From positions 30,152-94,151 of the forward strand of contig DGLB01000072.1 in the NCBI GenBank assembly GCA_002387845.1: a DNA stretch of 64,000 bases, in the 5' to 3' direction. A program made the position numbers and the translations under genes. Position 1 is the first letter of the stretch; every line of letters starts with the position of its first letter. The stretch is from Stenotrophomonas maltophilia (GTDB lineage: Bacteria > Pseudomonadota > Gammaproteobacteria > Xanthomonadales > Xanthomonadaceae). The notes under the pieces are model-generated. The model made no database searches. It was not told the DNA's origin and worked only from the letters and a program-made list of their open reading frames with translations. Of this stretch, positions 1 to 7,079 are shown in pieces.

Positions 1-31
1 CCGGCGCTACCGAATCGGGACGTCCCGATTC
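1..31. repeat. Edge of REP-like element plus 20-bp perfect palindrome at the uspA stop
   Basis: Bases 12-31 form a perfect palindrome (GAATCGGGAC and its mirror) that overlaps the stop codon of the universal stress gene. Bases 1-10 match the end of the GTAGCGCCGG-type palindromes seen at 31284-31325 and 62512-62537. It could fold as a hairpin at the 3' end of the uspA mRNA. There is no T-run, so an intrinsic terminator is not supported. Confidence 0.4.
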
Positions 32-476
32 AGCGGATGACCAGCACCGGAATGGCGCTGCGTGCCAGCACCTCGGCGGTCTGGCTGCCCAGCAGTACCC
101 GGGTCACCCCACGGCGGCCGTGCGAGGTCATCACGATGAGATCGCTGTGGCGCTCGGTGGCGGTGTCGATGATGCCGTCGGCGGCATAGCGGTCCAGCAC
201 GTGCACCGTGTTGGCGGTAATGCCCTGGGCATCTGCGGTCGCCTTGGCCGGGGTCAGGATTTCCTGCGCGCTGGTCTCGCGGTCGGCCTTGTACTCCGGG
301 CTGTTCATGTAGCCCACGCTCCAGCCCATGGCGTCGTACATGCCCACCGCCCACGGCTCGGACACGGTCACGATGTCCACTTCCGCGCCCAGGTCCTTGG
401 CCAGCTCCAGGCCCTTGTCCAGGCCCTTGGCCGCCAGTTCCGAACCGTCGGTGGCAATAAGAATGCGCTTGTACAT
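30..476 (-). CDS. Universal stress protein, UspA family
   Basis: 148 aa, the normal length of a single-domain UspA protein. It starts MYKRILIATDGSELA, the first beta strand of the Usp fold with the conserved D-G. Near residues 118-132 is GRRGVTRVLLGSQT, which fits the ATP-binding pattern G-x2-G-x9-G-S/T of nucleotide-binding Usp proteins. The C-terminal strand VLVIR is typical. Such cytoplasmic dimers help survival under stress and starvation. The GGAG ribosome site lies just upstream of the ATG. A 10-bp inverted repeat (487-515) sits directly in front of it. It appears to be a single-gene unit. Confidence 0.93.
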   Translation of the reverse strand: MYKRILIATDGSELAAKGLDKGLELAKDLGAEVDIVTVSEPWAVGMYDAMGWSVGYMNSPEYKADRETSAQEILTPAKATADAQGITANTVHVLDRYAADGIIDTATERHSDLIVMTSHGRRGVTRVLLGSQTAEVLARSAIPVLVIR

Positions 477-486
477 GGCGGGCTCC

Positions 487-515
487 GTGCAATGGTGTGG
501 GGACTACCATTGCAC
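487..515 (-). promoter_or_regulatory. Perfect 10-bp inverted repeat in front of uspA
   Basis: GTGCAATGGT (487-496) and ACCATTGCAC (506-515) are perfect inverted arms separated by 9 bases. They end 10 bases upstream of the uspA ATG, next to the GGAG ribosome site. It could be a repressor operator or a 5'-leader hairpin controlling access to the ribosome site. The symmetry is seen; the role is inferred. Confidence 0.45.
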
Positions 516-567
516 ACCCGGCGTGCACGGACCGCCTTGAGCCGGATCAATTGGCCGGCCCGCGCCC

Positions 568-822
568 TCAGCGCCGATGCAGTCCGCGCCGGTTCGTGAC
601 CGCCATCACAACCAGGCTGGTGGCGGCCAGCGTGGCCCAGAACGACCAGCCCAGCGCCACCGGGGTGCCGGGCACACAGCGCAGCCGTACCAGGTCCAGG
701 CTGCCGCCACTGCCCAGGCAACCGGCGGCGTGCTCGAACAGGGCCAGTACCGGTGCTGCCCAGCCGGCCGACAGCGTCAGCGCGACCAGCACAGCCAGCA
801 GATACGGAATTCCCTTGTTCAT
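568..822 (-). CDS. Small two-helix membrane protein, unknown function
   Basis: 84 aa from the ATG at 822 (MNKGIPYLLAVLVALTL). The longer open frame upstream runs through G-rich intergenic DNA and looks non-coding, so the internal start is preferred. There are two hydrophobic segments (about residues 5-28 and 52-75) joined by a loop with two cysteines (CLGSG and RLRCVPG), and a basic tail NRRGLHRR. It may be an inner-membrane protein with a periplasmic disulfide loop. I do not recognise a family. It lies between uspA and rtcA on the same strand but is not tightly linked to either. Confidence 0.55.
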   Translation of the reverse strand: MNKGIPYLLAVLVALTLSAGWAAPVLALFEHAAGCLGSGGSLDLVRLRCVPGTPVALGWSFWATLAATSLVVMAVTNRRGLHRR

Positions 823-894
823 ATGCACGCTCCCAGCGGACAGCGTCCGACTCTGGGCGTGCGGCCAGGGACGTTCAAGCGGGTTGCGACGAAG

Positions 895-950
895 CAGGGG
901 TTTTGGGGGATGGGGGCGGCTATGGGGGGATGGGCCCCCCGCCGGGTGGG
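895..950 (+). repeat. G-run tract, possible G-quadruplex
   Basis: The plus strand carries successive runs of four to six G (GGGG, GGGGG, GGGGG, GGGGGG, then GGG and a C6 run) within about 55 bases between the rtcA stop and the small membrane gene. Four or more closely spaced G-runs can fold as a quadruplex. On the transcribed minus strand it is C-rich. No gene is visible here. Confidence 0.4.
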
Positions 951-965
951 CCGTCTGCTTCGCGG

Positions 966-1979
966 TTACTGCACCCAGACCCGCCAGCCTGCCTGGCGCT
1001 GTTCCCACTCGAATTCCACCGGCAGGAACTTCTCGATGAGGCGGGCATTGGATACCAGGTGTTCGCTCAACACATGGGTGGTGAACGCGCCACCCCCTGC
1101 CAGCGCCATCGGCAGCAACAGCTGGTCACTCAGGTGCTCGCCGACGCAGGCCCCACCGTCCAGGTACTGCTGCACCTCATCAGCCAGACGTACACCCACC
1201 TGCTCGGCACTGATGCCGCGCTCGCCGTGGCCGGTGAACACCTCCACCTGCGCACCATGACGCACGCGCACCTGCGCCACGTTGCCGGGACCCAATGCCG
1301 GGCGCAGCGACTGCACATGGCGCGGATGTGCGTCCACGCCCAGTCGGTCGGCCAACACCTGCAGCTCACGCTGACCAATGCTGCCGGACAGGCCGGACAT
1401 CAGCACCCCGGCCTCCACCGTCAGCGGCGCGCCGCGCGTCTCGAACGCGCACGGCTGCAGCGCGCCGCAGGGATCCACCTGCACCTCGAAGCGGCCACCG
1501 CCGGCCGGGTAGAACCCGTGCTGCTGCAGCGCGAACGTCGCCTGCACGCCCATCTGCGCCAGAGCCGGCAGATAGCTCTCGGCAATGAAGTCCGCGGTCG
1601 GGGCCATCGGGTTATGGGTGCCGCCCTCCAGCCGCAGGGTGGACGACACCGGTGCCTGCCACAGCGCCGGCAACACGGTCTGCAGCACCAGTGTGGCCGA
1701 GCCGGCACTGCCGGTGGCGAAGTGGTAGTCGCCACCCCGCACCACGCCCGGTTCGAAGCGCAGCCCGGTCGCGCCCAGCACTGCACCGTGTACCGCCGCC
1801 TGGCCCACGCTGGCCGCCGCGTTCACCGCCGTCAGATGCTGGCGCATCAGGCCCGGGCGACGGCGACGGCCGCGGATGTTGCTCATGCTGAAGCCAATGC
1901 CGGTGCACAGGCTCAAGGTCAGTGCCGAGCGCAGCAGCTGGCCGCCGCCCTCGGTGCCGTCCAGTTCAATCATCTCCAT
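966..1979 (-). CDS. rtcA: RNA 3'-terminal phosphate cyclase RtcA
   Basis: 337 aa, the usual length. RtcA uses ATP to convert RNA 3'-phosphate ends to 2',3'-cyclic phosphates via adenylated enzyme and RNA intermediates. The N-terminus MEMIELDGTEGGGQLLRSALTLS is the family signature. GGTHNPMAPTADF, HNPMAPT and the C-terminal SEHLVSNARLIEKFL are also typical; the histidine in SEHLVSN corresponds to the adenylated histidine region of the family. It is the last gene of the rsr-rtcB-rtcA operon. A strong AGGAGG ribosome site precedes the ATG, and a 10-bp-stem hairpin (2005-2031) separates it from rtcB. It is expected to respond to RtcR and sigma54. Confidence 0.96.
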   Translation of the reverse strand: MEMIELDGTEGGGQLLRSALTLSLCTGIGFSMSNIRGRRRRPGLMRQHLTAVNAAASVGQAAVHGAVLGATGLRFEPGVVRGGDYHFATGSAGSATLVLQTVLPALWQAPVSSTLRLEGGTHNPMAPTADFIAESYLPALAQMGVQATFALQQHGFYPAGGGRFEVQVDPCGALQPCAFETRGAPLTVEAGVLMSGLSGSIGQRELQVLADRLGVDAHPRHVQSLRPALGPGNVAQVRVRHGAQVEVFTGHGERGISAEQVGVRLADEVQQYLDGGACVGEHLSDQLLLPMALAGGGAFTTHVLSEHLVSNARLIEKFLPVEFEWEQRQAGWRVWVQ

Positions 1980-2004
1980 GTCGATGCTCCTCCTGCATGT
2001 TGCC

Positions 2005-2031
2005 GTGCGCGGCGCAGTGTACGCCGCGCAC
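2005..2031 (-). other. Intercistronic hairpin between rtcB and rtcA
   Basis: GTGCGCGGCG (2005-2014) and CGCCGCGCAC (2022-2031) pair perfectly over 10 bp with a 7-base loop. The hairpin sits in the 60-base gap between the rtcB stop and the rtcA ribosome site. There is no T-run, so it is more likely an RNA-stability or processing element that sets relative rtcB/rtcA levels than a terminator. Confidence 0.5.
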
Positions 2032-2039
2032 GTGTTGCG

Positions 2040-3269
2040 TCATCCCTTCACACACACCACCTGACGCAGCGTGTGCACGATCTCCACCAGGTCACGCTGG
2101 GCCTCCATCACCGCTTCAATCGGCTTGTAGGCCGCCGGCGACTCGTCCACCACGTCCGCGTCCTTGCGGCATTCCACGTGCGCGGTCGCCTTGGCGTGCT
2201 CGTCCACGGTGATCAGCTTGCGCGCCTGGGTACGGCTCATCACACGCCCTGCCCCGTGGCTGCAGCTGTTGAAGCTGTCGGCATTGCCCAGGCCACGCAC
2301 GATGAAGCTCTTGGCCCCCATGCTGCCCGGAATGATGCCGAGCTCGCCCTTGCGTGCGCTCACCGCGCCCTTTCGGGTCACGAACACGTCCTTGCCGAAG
2401 TGGTGCTCGCGGCTGACGTAGTTGTGGTGGCAGTTCACCGCCTCGGCCGAGGCCTCGAACGGCTTGCTGATCACCTTGCGTGCCGCCTCGACCACATGGC
2501 GCATCATGATCTCGCGGTTGAGGCGGGCATAACGCTGCGCCCAGTCCACCGCGAACACGTAGTCGCCATAGTGCTCGCTGCCTTCCGGCAGGTACGCCAG
2601 ATCCTGGTCGGGCAGGTTGATCATCCAGCGACGCATGTCCTGCTTGGCCAGCTCGATGAAGTGGTTGCCGATGGCGTTACCCACCCCGCGCGAGCCGGAG
2701 TGCAGCATGAACCACACACGGTCTTCCTGGTCCAGGCACACTTCGACGAAGTGGTTGCCGGTACCCAGGGTGCCGAGGTGCTTGAGGTTGTTGGTGTTCT
2801 TCAGGCGCGGGTGACGCTGGCAGATCAACTCGAAATCAGCCACCAGCTGCGACCAGCCTTCAATCGCCAGCTCCGGCGGGGCGTTCCACGCACCCTTGTC
2901 ACGCGGCCCGACGGTACGGCCGTGCGGTACCGCGCGCTCGATCGCGCTGCGCAGCCCGGCCAGGTTGTCCGGCAGGTCGTTGGCGACCAGGGTGGTGCGC
3001 GCGGCAATCATGCCGCAGCCGATGTCCACGCCCACGGCCGCCGGCACGATCGCGCCGATGGTCGGCACCACCGAGCCCACCGTGGCCCCCTTGCCCAGGT
3101 GCACGTCGGGCATCACCGCGATCCAGCGGTGGATGAACGGCAGCTTGGCAATGTTCTGCAGCTGTTCGCGCGCAGCGTCTTCCAGCGGTACGCCGCGGGT
3201 CCAGAGCTTGATCGGCGCGGCACCCGGCTGCTGGATGACGTCGTAGTTGTCGGTATGGGTGTTGCACAT
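2040..3269 (-). CDS. rtcB: RNA-splicing ligase RtcB
   Basis: 409 aa. RtcB joins RNA 2',3'-cyclic phosphate or 3'-phosphate ends to 5'-OH ends using GTP and Mn2+. Visible motifs include VDIGCGM (metal-binding Asp and Cys), GTLGTGNHFVEV (metal-binding His), the region NCHHNYVSREHHFG, and FNSCSHGAGRVMSR, whose His is the GMP-accepting nucleophile in the family. The start MCNTHTDNYDV follows an AGAAGGAAA ribosome site. It lies after the two Y-RNA-like genes and before rtcA. It fits repair of tRNAs or rRNA cut by toxins that leave cyclic phosphates. Confidence 0.97.
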   Translation of the reverse strand: MCNTHTDNYDVIQQPGAAPIKLWTRGVPLEDAAREQLQNIAKLPFIHRWIAVMPDVHLGKGATVGSVVPTIGAIVPAAVGVDIGCGMIAARTTLVANDLPDNLAGLRSAIERAVPHGRTVGPRDKGAWNAPPELAIEGWSQLVADFELICQRHPRLKNTNNLKHLGTLGTGNHFVEVCLDQEDRVWFMLHSGSRGVGNAIGNHFIELAKQDMRRWMINLPDQDLAYLPEGSEHYGDYVFAVDWAQRYARLNREIMMRHVVEAARKVISKPFEASAEAVNCHHNYVSREHHFGKDVFVTRKGAVSARKGELGIIPGSMGAKSFIVRGLGNADSFNSCSHGAGRVMSRTQARKLITVDEHAKATAHVECRKDADVVDESPAAYKPIEAVMEAQRDLVEIVHTLRQVVCVKG

Positions 3270-3339
3270 GGCGTGTTTCCTTCTGCCAGAAATCGAGAAT
3301 AAAGGTGCGGTGACAAGGGAGGTGAAACGTACGTCTGCT

Positions 3340-3503
3340 CAAACCGACGCAGACAACCGGGATTTGAACCCGACCCCGAAGGGCTCTACGAAAGATGTAG
3401 TTCCACCGGCATTCGCCGCAAAACAAAAAAGGTGCCGGCCAGGCGACAAGAGTGAGGGAACATTCCTGCTCTACCACTGAGCTACCGTCGTGTTGCCACG
3501 ACG
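3340..3503 (-). ncRNA. YrlA-like Y RNA with tRNA-like fold
   Basis: Read on the minus strand this segment carries a tRNA D-arm (3468-3482: GCTC, loop AGTGGTA, GAGC), an anticodon-arm-like hairpin (3386-3400: CTAC, seven-base loop, GTAG), a UUCG-capped variable arm (3375-3383) and a canonical T-arm (3357-3373, loop TTCAAAT). GACGG before the D-arm can pair with TTGTC after the T-arm as a short acceptor-like helix. Between D-arm and anticodon arm about 65 bases are inserted, containing the block shared with the neighbouring RNA (3396-3417). It lies between rsr and rtcB, the position of yrlA in Salmonella, where Y RNAs bind the Ro60 orthologue Rsr. Ends are approximate; no CCA follows. Confidence 0.72.
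3486..3503 (-). other. GNRA-capped hairpin between the two Y-like RNAs
   Basis: CGTCGTG (minus strand 3503-3497) and CACGACG (3492-3486) form a perfect 7-bp stem closed by a GCAA tetraloop. It links the T-arm of the first RNA to the D-arm of the second and uses bases that could otherwise form the acceptor-like helix of the second RNA. It may be a processing site or an alternative fold. Confidence 0.5.
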
Positions 3504-3595
3504 AGCGGGAGTCGAACCCGCGACACGGAGCGTCATAGGCTGTAGTTCCCCCGGCATTCGCCGGGCCAACATTGAAACGTGAATTCCTGGGCCGT
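3500..3595 (-). ncRNA. YrlB-like Y RNA fragment with T-arm
   Basis: On the minus strand it holds a strong hairpin CCCGGC-GAAT-GCCGGG followed by GGAACTACA, then a perfect tRNA-type T-arm (3505-3521: GCGGG, loop TTCGACT, CCCGC). The 22-base block at 3541-3562 repeats that at 3396-3417 with one mismatch, so the two RNAs share the presumed Rsr-binding stem. No D-arm is evident. Its position directly after rsr matches yrlB of Salmonella. The ends are approximate. Confidence 0.6.
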
Positions 3596-3648
3596 GCCCG
3601 GCTGGCCCCATTGCCAGCCGGGCGGTCCCGCGGCGACGTCCTGTCGCC
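3596..3648 (-). other. Two hairpins directly after rsr
   Basis: Bases 3632-3648 form a 6-bp stem (GGCGAC and GTCGCC, 5-base loop) touching the rsr stop codon. Bases 3596-3623 form an 11-bp perfect stem (GCCCGGCTGGC and its mirror, 6-base loop). They separate the rsr message from the Y-like RNAs. No T-run follows, so read-through is expected. They may be cleavage sites that release the small RNAs or protect the rsr 3' end. Confidence 0.5.
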
Positions 3649-5196
3649 TTACAAAGCCAGGTCCTGGATGCGCTGCACCCAGCCCGCCCCGTCATCGGAT
3701 GCGCTGGCCACCTGCCCGAGCAGGTCGAACACCGCATCGCTGAAGCCGCCGATGTGCAGCACGTCCTGGCGCTGCACGGTCTGGCTGCTGGTGTACGGCT
3801 GCAGGTCGATGCACACCAGCCGTGCCTGCGGGCAACGCTGCTTCAGCGTTTCCCACTCGCGCATCGTGGCGGTGCCACCGCCACCGCGGGTGTCGCGCCA
3901 GCTTTCGTTGTCCGACACCAGCACCAGCAGGTCCACCTGCGCCCGCTTGGCGTTGAGGTACTTCAGCGGTGCACTGACAGCGGTGCCTCCCCCATTGATC
4001 GCCAGCTGGCGCGCCAGGGTCATCACGCTGTCGCGTGGGTTGACCCGGATGTGCCGGACCTCGGTGTCGAACGGCAACACCTGGGCTTGCGGCTGCCCGC
4101 GCAGCACACACGCCGCGATCAGCGCCGCCACGTCCACGCAGCGTGCTGCAGTGGTCGCGCCCTTGCGGTAGCCGGTGACCGGCGACTGCATCGAACCCGA
4201 TACGTCCACCGCCACCACCACCCGGCCCTGTAGCACCGGTACCGACGCGGTGGCCACTTCCATGGCGTCCTGCAACGCCTCCAGAATCGGCAGCGGCAGA
4301 TCGCTGGCGGCGTGGTACGCCATCATCAGCTGGTACGGCAGCACCCGCGCCCGACGGATCTGCGCCGGATCCCGCAGCGTGGCGGCGACCGCCTGCACCA
4401 TCGCCTCGTCACCGAACACGCCATGGCGTGCGAAGGTGTTGAGGTTCATGCGCAGCTGCTGCCAGGACGCGTTGCGGGCCAGCGCCGACCACTGCGCCAC
4501 GTCCAGCGACAGCGTGCTGAAGTACTGGAACGGCAGGTCCGGCGGCGTGCCCACCGGGGCCTGCTTGAAGGCTTCATACGCCTGCAGCAGCGCCGGCAGC
4601 TTGTCGGCTGCATACGGACGACCGACGATCCACGCATACAGCGCCTCACGCCCGGCGTCGGCCGGCTTGGGGTGCACCATGCGGATCACGTCCGCCAGCG
4701 ACGGCTGCTGGCCGATGGCCGCACGCACCAGCGTTTCCGCCGAGGCCTGCTGCACCCACTGCCGCACCAGCCGCTTGGGCAGCGAGCCCAGCGAGCGCCG
4801 GCCGACCTGGCCGCTGCGCATGATCTGCACGAAGGTGCGCAGCTGCCGACCGTTGTCGATCACCTTCGGGAAGGCCCGGGCGAACGACTCCGGATCACGC
4901 AGGCTGAGCAGTGCCAGCAGCAGCACCGGCATGTCCTTCATGTGCGCTTTCTGGCGTGCGTACACCGCGGTGCGCGCCACGAAGCCCGGCTCGACCTGCT
5001 CGCTCAGCGCCAGCACCTGCTGCAGCTGCGCATCGGCGTCGCTGTAGAACGTGCTGTTGAGGCAGCCGGTACCGGCAAACAGCGCCAGTGCCGCACGCGG
5101 GTCGCGGCGATAGGCCAGCCCGCCGGCTTCATTGACGGTGGTCGCCGGCGGCAGCACCGCGCTGCGCATCCGTGAGAAGAGGGAGAGGTTGGCCAT
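3649..5196 (-). CDS. rsr: Rsr, bacterial Ro60 orthologue (TROVE + vWA protein)
   Basis: 515 aa. Ro60-type proteins are ring-shaped HEAT-repeat RNA-binding proteins that bind Y RNAs and misfolded RNAs and, in bacteria, can tether polynucleotide phosphorylase. Residues about 1-320 are the helical TROVE domain (for example FARTAVYARQKAHMKDMPVLLLALL). From about 325 is a von Willebrand A domain with an intact MIDAS: DVSGSMQS near residue 330, NGGGTAVS, and VSDNESW. It is the first gene after the sigma54 promoter at 5248-5262 and is followed by two Y-RNA-like genes and rtcBA. The same order is known from Salmonella. Confidence 0.95.
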   Translation of the reverse strand: MANLSLFSRMRSAVLPPATTVNEAGGLAYRRDPRAALALFAGTGCLNSTFYSDADAQLQQVLALSEQVEPGFVARTAVYARQKAHMKDMPVLLLALLSLRDPESFARAFPKVIDNGRQLRTFVQIMRSGQVGRRSLGSLPKRLVRQWVQQASAETLVRAAIGQQPSLADVIRMVHPKPADAGREALYAWIVGRPYAADKLPALLQAYEAFKQAPVGTPPDLPFQYFSTLSLDVAQWSALARNASWQQLRMNLNTFARHGVFGDEAMVQAVAATLRDPAQIRRARVLPYQLMMAYHAASDLPLPILEALQDAMEVATASVPVLQGRVVVAVDVSGSMQSPVTGYRKGATTAARCVDVAALIAACVLRGQPQAQVLPFDTEVRHIRVNPRDSVMTLARQLAINGGGTAVSAPLKYLNAKRAQVDLLVLVSDNESWRDTRGGGGTATMREWETLKQRCPQARLVCIDLQPYTSSQTVQRQDVLHIGGFSDAVFDLLGQVASASDDGAGWVQRIQDLAL

Positions 5197-5247
5197 GTGC
5201 TTCGTCCTTGGCGGGAACAGCCCGCGTCGTGTCTTGCTGGATATAGA

Positions 5248-5262
5248 GCAATGGCCGTGCCA
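5248..5262 (-). promoter_or_regulatory. Sigma54 (-24/-12) promoter of the rsr-rtcBA operon
   Basis: The minus strand reads TGGCACGGCCATTGC, which matches the -24/-12 consensus TGGCAC-N5-TTGC exactly. It lies 52 bases upstream of the rsr ATG, and the predicted start site falls near 5236. The divergent rtcR gene encodes the matching sigma54 activator, so its activation by RtcR is strongly implied. Confidence 0.88.
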
Positions 5263-5289
5263 ACTTTTGGCCGCACGCCTTAGGGCATT

Positions 5290-5345
5290 GATTTAAATGG
5301 CTTTATTGAGTTTGCCAGGACGGAAACGCGCATCGTCCATGCGAT
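5290..5345. promoter_or_regulatory. Candidate RtcR upstream activating region
   Basis: Between the sigma54 promoter and rtcR are inverted repeats: CGCAT-CGTCC-ATGCG (5329-5343) and TGGC-N12-GCCA (5298-5317), in a stretch clearly more AT-rich than its surroundings. Enhancer sites for a sigma54 activator are expected about 50-110 bases upstream of the promoter, as here. Binding by RtcR is inferred. Confidence 0.35.
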
Positions 5346-5386
5346 TTTGTATATAGTTCCTGCGCCTGTTTTATAAGGACGTATAC

Positions 5387-6982
5387 ATGGACAAGCGACA
5401 AGTCGTGTTCGGCATGCTCGGGACCCAGCTCGATACCGGCTCAGGGCCCAAGCGCTGGGAAAGATGGCGACCGACCGTGGCACTGGGCATGCATGAGGAC
5501 TTCGTTCCCGATCGGGTGGAGCTGCTGCTGGACGAGCGTCGCTTCGGCAAGCTGGCCACGCAGGTCTGCGAGGACCTGGTGCAGATGGCCCCGGACCTCG
5601 AGGTGCACCGGCACGACGTGTACATGGCCGATCCGTGGGAGTTCGAAGGCGTCTATGCCTGCCTGCATGACTTCCTGGCCGCCTATCCGTTCGCGCCGGA
5701 CGAGGAGGACTACTACCTCCACATCACCACCGGCACGCACGTGAGCCAGATCTGCTGGTTCCTGCTCACTGAAAGCCGGCATTTCCCCGGCCGCCTGCTG
5801 CAGACCTCGCCACCGCGGAAGCAGGACGGCGATCAAGCCGGCACCTATGCGCTGATTGACCTGGATCTTTCGCGCTATGACCGCATCGCGCAGCGTTTCG
5901 CGCAGCAGCAGCTGCAGGACCGCGACCTCCTCAAGAGCGGCATTGCCACCCGCAACGCGGCCTTCAACCGCATGATCGAGCAGATCGAGATCGTGGCCAC
6001 GCGCTCGCGCGCACCGATGCTGCTGACCGGCCCCACCGGTGCCGGCAAGAGTCATCTGGCCCGGCGCGTGTTCGATCTGAAGAAGCTCAAGCACCAGCTG
6101 CCGGGTCGCTTCGTGGAAGTGAACTGCGCCACGCTGCGCGGCGACGGTGCGATGAGCACGCTGTTCGGGCACACCAAGGGAGCGTATACCGGGGCCGCCA
6201 GTGACCGTGCGGGCCTGCTGCGGTCGGCGCACCAGGGATTACTGTTCCTGGACGAGATTGGCGAGCTGGGGCTGGACGAACAAGCAATGCTGCTGCGGGC
6301 GCTGGAGGACAAGCGCTTCCTGCCGGTCGGCAGCGACCGCGAGGTGGAAAGCGACTTCCAGCTGATTGCCGGCACCAACCGCGACCTGCAGGAGGCCGTG
6401 CGTGCCGGGCGGTTCCGTGAGGACCTGCTGGCGCGATTGAACCTGTGGACCTACCAGCTGCCGGGGCTGGCGCAGCGACGCGAGGACATCGAGCCGAACC
6501 TGGCGTTCGAGCTGGAGCGCTTCTCGCGCGAGCAGCACCAGCAGGTGCGGTTCAATGCGGAGGCACGCGCGCGCTATCTCTCGTTTGCCACTGGCGCGGA
6601 TGCGGCCTGGGCCGGGAATTTCCGGGACCTGGGAGCCTCGGTGATGCGGCTGGCGACGCTGGCCAACGCGGGGCGTATCCAGACCGAGGGTGTGGAGGAA
6701 GAGATCGGGCGGCTGCGACAGCAGTGGTCGGGCGGGATGGCACCGTCGCCGCTGGATGCGCTGCTGGGCGACGCCGTGCAGGCGCTGGATCGGTTTGACC
6801 GGGTGCAGCTGGAGGAAGTGGTGCGGGTGTGCGCGCAGGCGAAGTCGTTGTCGGCGGCCGGGCGCGAATTGTTTGCGATATCGCGGACCCAGCGGGCCAG
6901 CACCAACGATGCGGACCGGTTGCGGAAGTATCTGGCGCGGTTCGGGTTGGATTGGGAGCAGGTGCGGGGCGTGCGCGCTTGA
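5387..6982 (+). CDS. rtcR: RtcR, sigma54-dependent activator of the RNA-repair operon
   Basis: 531 aa, as in E. coli (about 532). Residues 1-180 are the RtcR regulatory domain (CARF-like, with TTGTHVSQICWFLLTES), which senses an RNA-derived ligand. Residues about 190-430 are the AAA+ domain: Walker A GPTGAGKS, the sigma54-contact loop GAYTGA (a GAFTGA variant), Walker B LLFLDEIGEL, and GTNRDL. The C-terminus carries a helix-turn-helix-like segment (SLSAAGRELFAISRTQRAST). It starts at an ATG after AAGGACG, divergent from rsr. It should act at the promoter 5248-5262. Confidence 0.95.
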   Translation: MDKRQVVFGMLGTQLDTGSGPKRWERWRPTVALGMHEDFVPDRVELLLDERRFGKLATQVCEDLVQMAPDLEVHRHDVYMADPWEFEGVYACLHDFLAAYPFAPDEEDYYLHITTGTHVSQICWFLLTESRHFPGRLLQTSPPRKQDGDQAGTYALIDLDLSRYDRIAQRFAQQQLQDRDLLKSGIATRNAAFNRMIEQIEIVATRSRAPMLLTGPTGAGKSHLARRVFDLKKLKHQLPGRFVEVNCATLRGDGAMSTLFGHTKGAYTGAASDRAGLLRSAHQGLLFLDEIGELGLDEQAMLLRALEDKRFLPVGSDREVESDFQLIAGTNRDLQEAVRAGRFREDLLARLNLWTYQLPGLAQRREDIEPNLAFELERFSREQHQQVRFNAEARARYLSFATGADAAWAGNFRDLGASVMRLATLANAGRIQTEGVEEEIGRLRQQWSGGMAPSPLDALLGDAVQALDRFDRVQLEEVVRVCAQAKSLSAAGRELFAISRTQRASTNDADRLRKYLARFGLDWEQVRGVRA

Positions 6983-7035
6983 GGGTGACACGCCATGCGT
7001 GTCAACGCGATACCCACCGCAGGCAGGCCCCAACA

Positions 7036-7060
7036 GCAGCCGGGCAGAGCCCGGCTCTAC
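7036..7060. repeat. Single REP/SMAG-like palindrome
   Basis: GCCGGGC-AGA-GCCCGGC followed by TCTAC (reverse complement GTAGA). It has the same core and GTAG end as the elements at 39524-39575 and 61576-61640. It lies between the convergent 3' ends of rtcR and the gene at 7080. Confidence 0.6.
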
Positions 7061-7079
7061 GACGGCCGCCCGCAACAGC

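Noticed and set aside
3340..3600. Ordinary tRNA genes, suggested by perfect D-arm and T-arm sequences
   Set aside because: No 7-bp acceptor stem, no CCA, long insertions between arms, and the location between rsr and rtcB fits Y RNAs that mimic tRNA.
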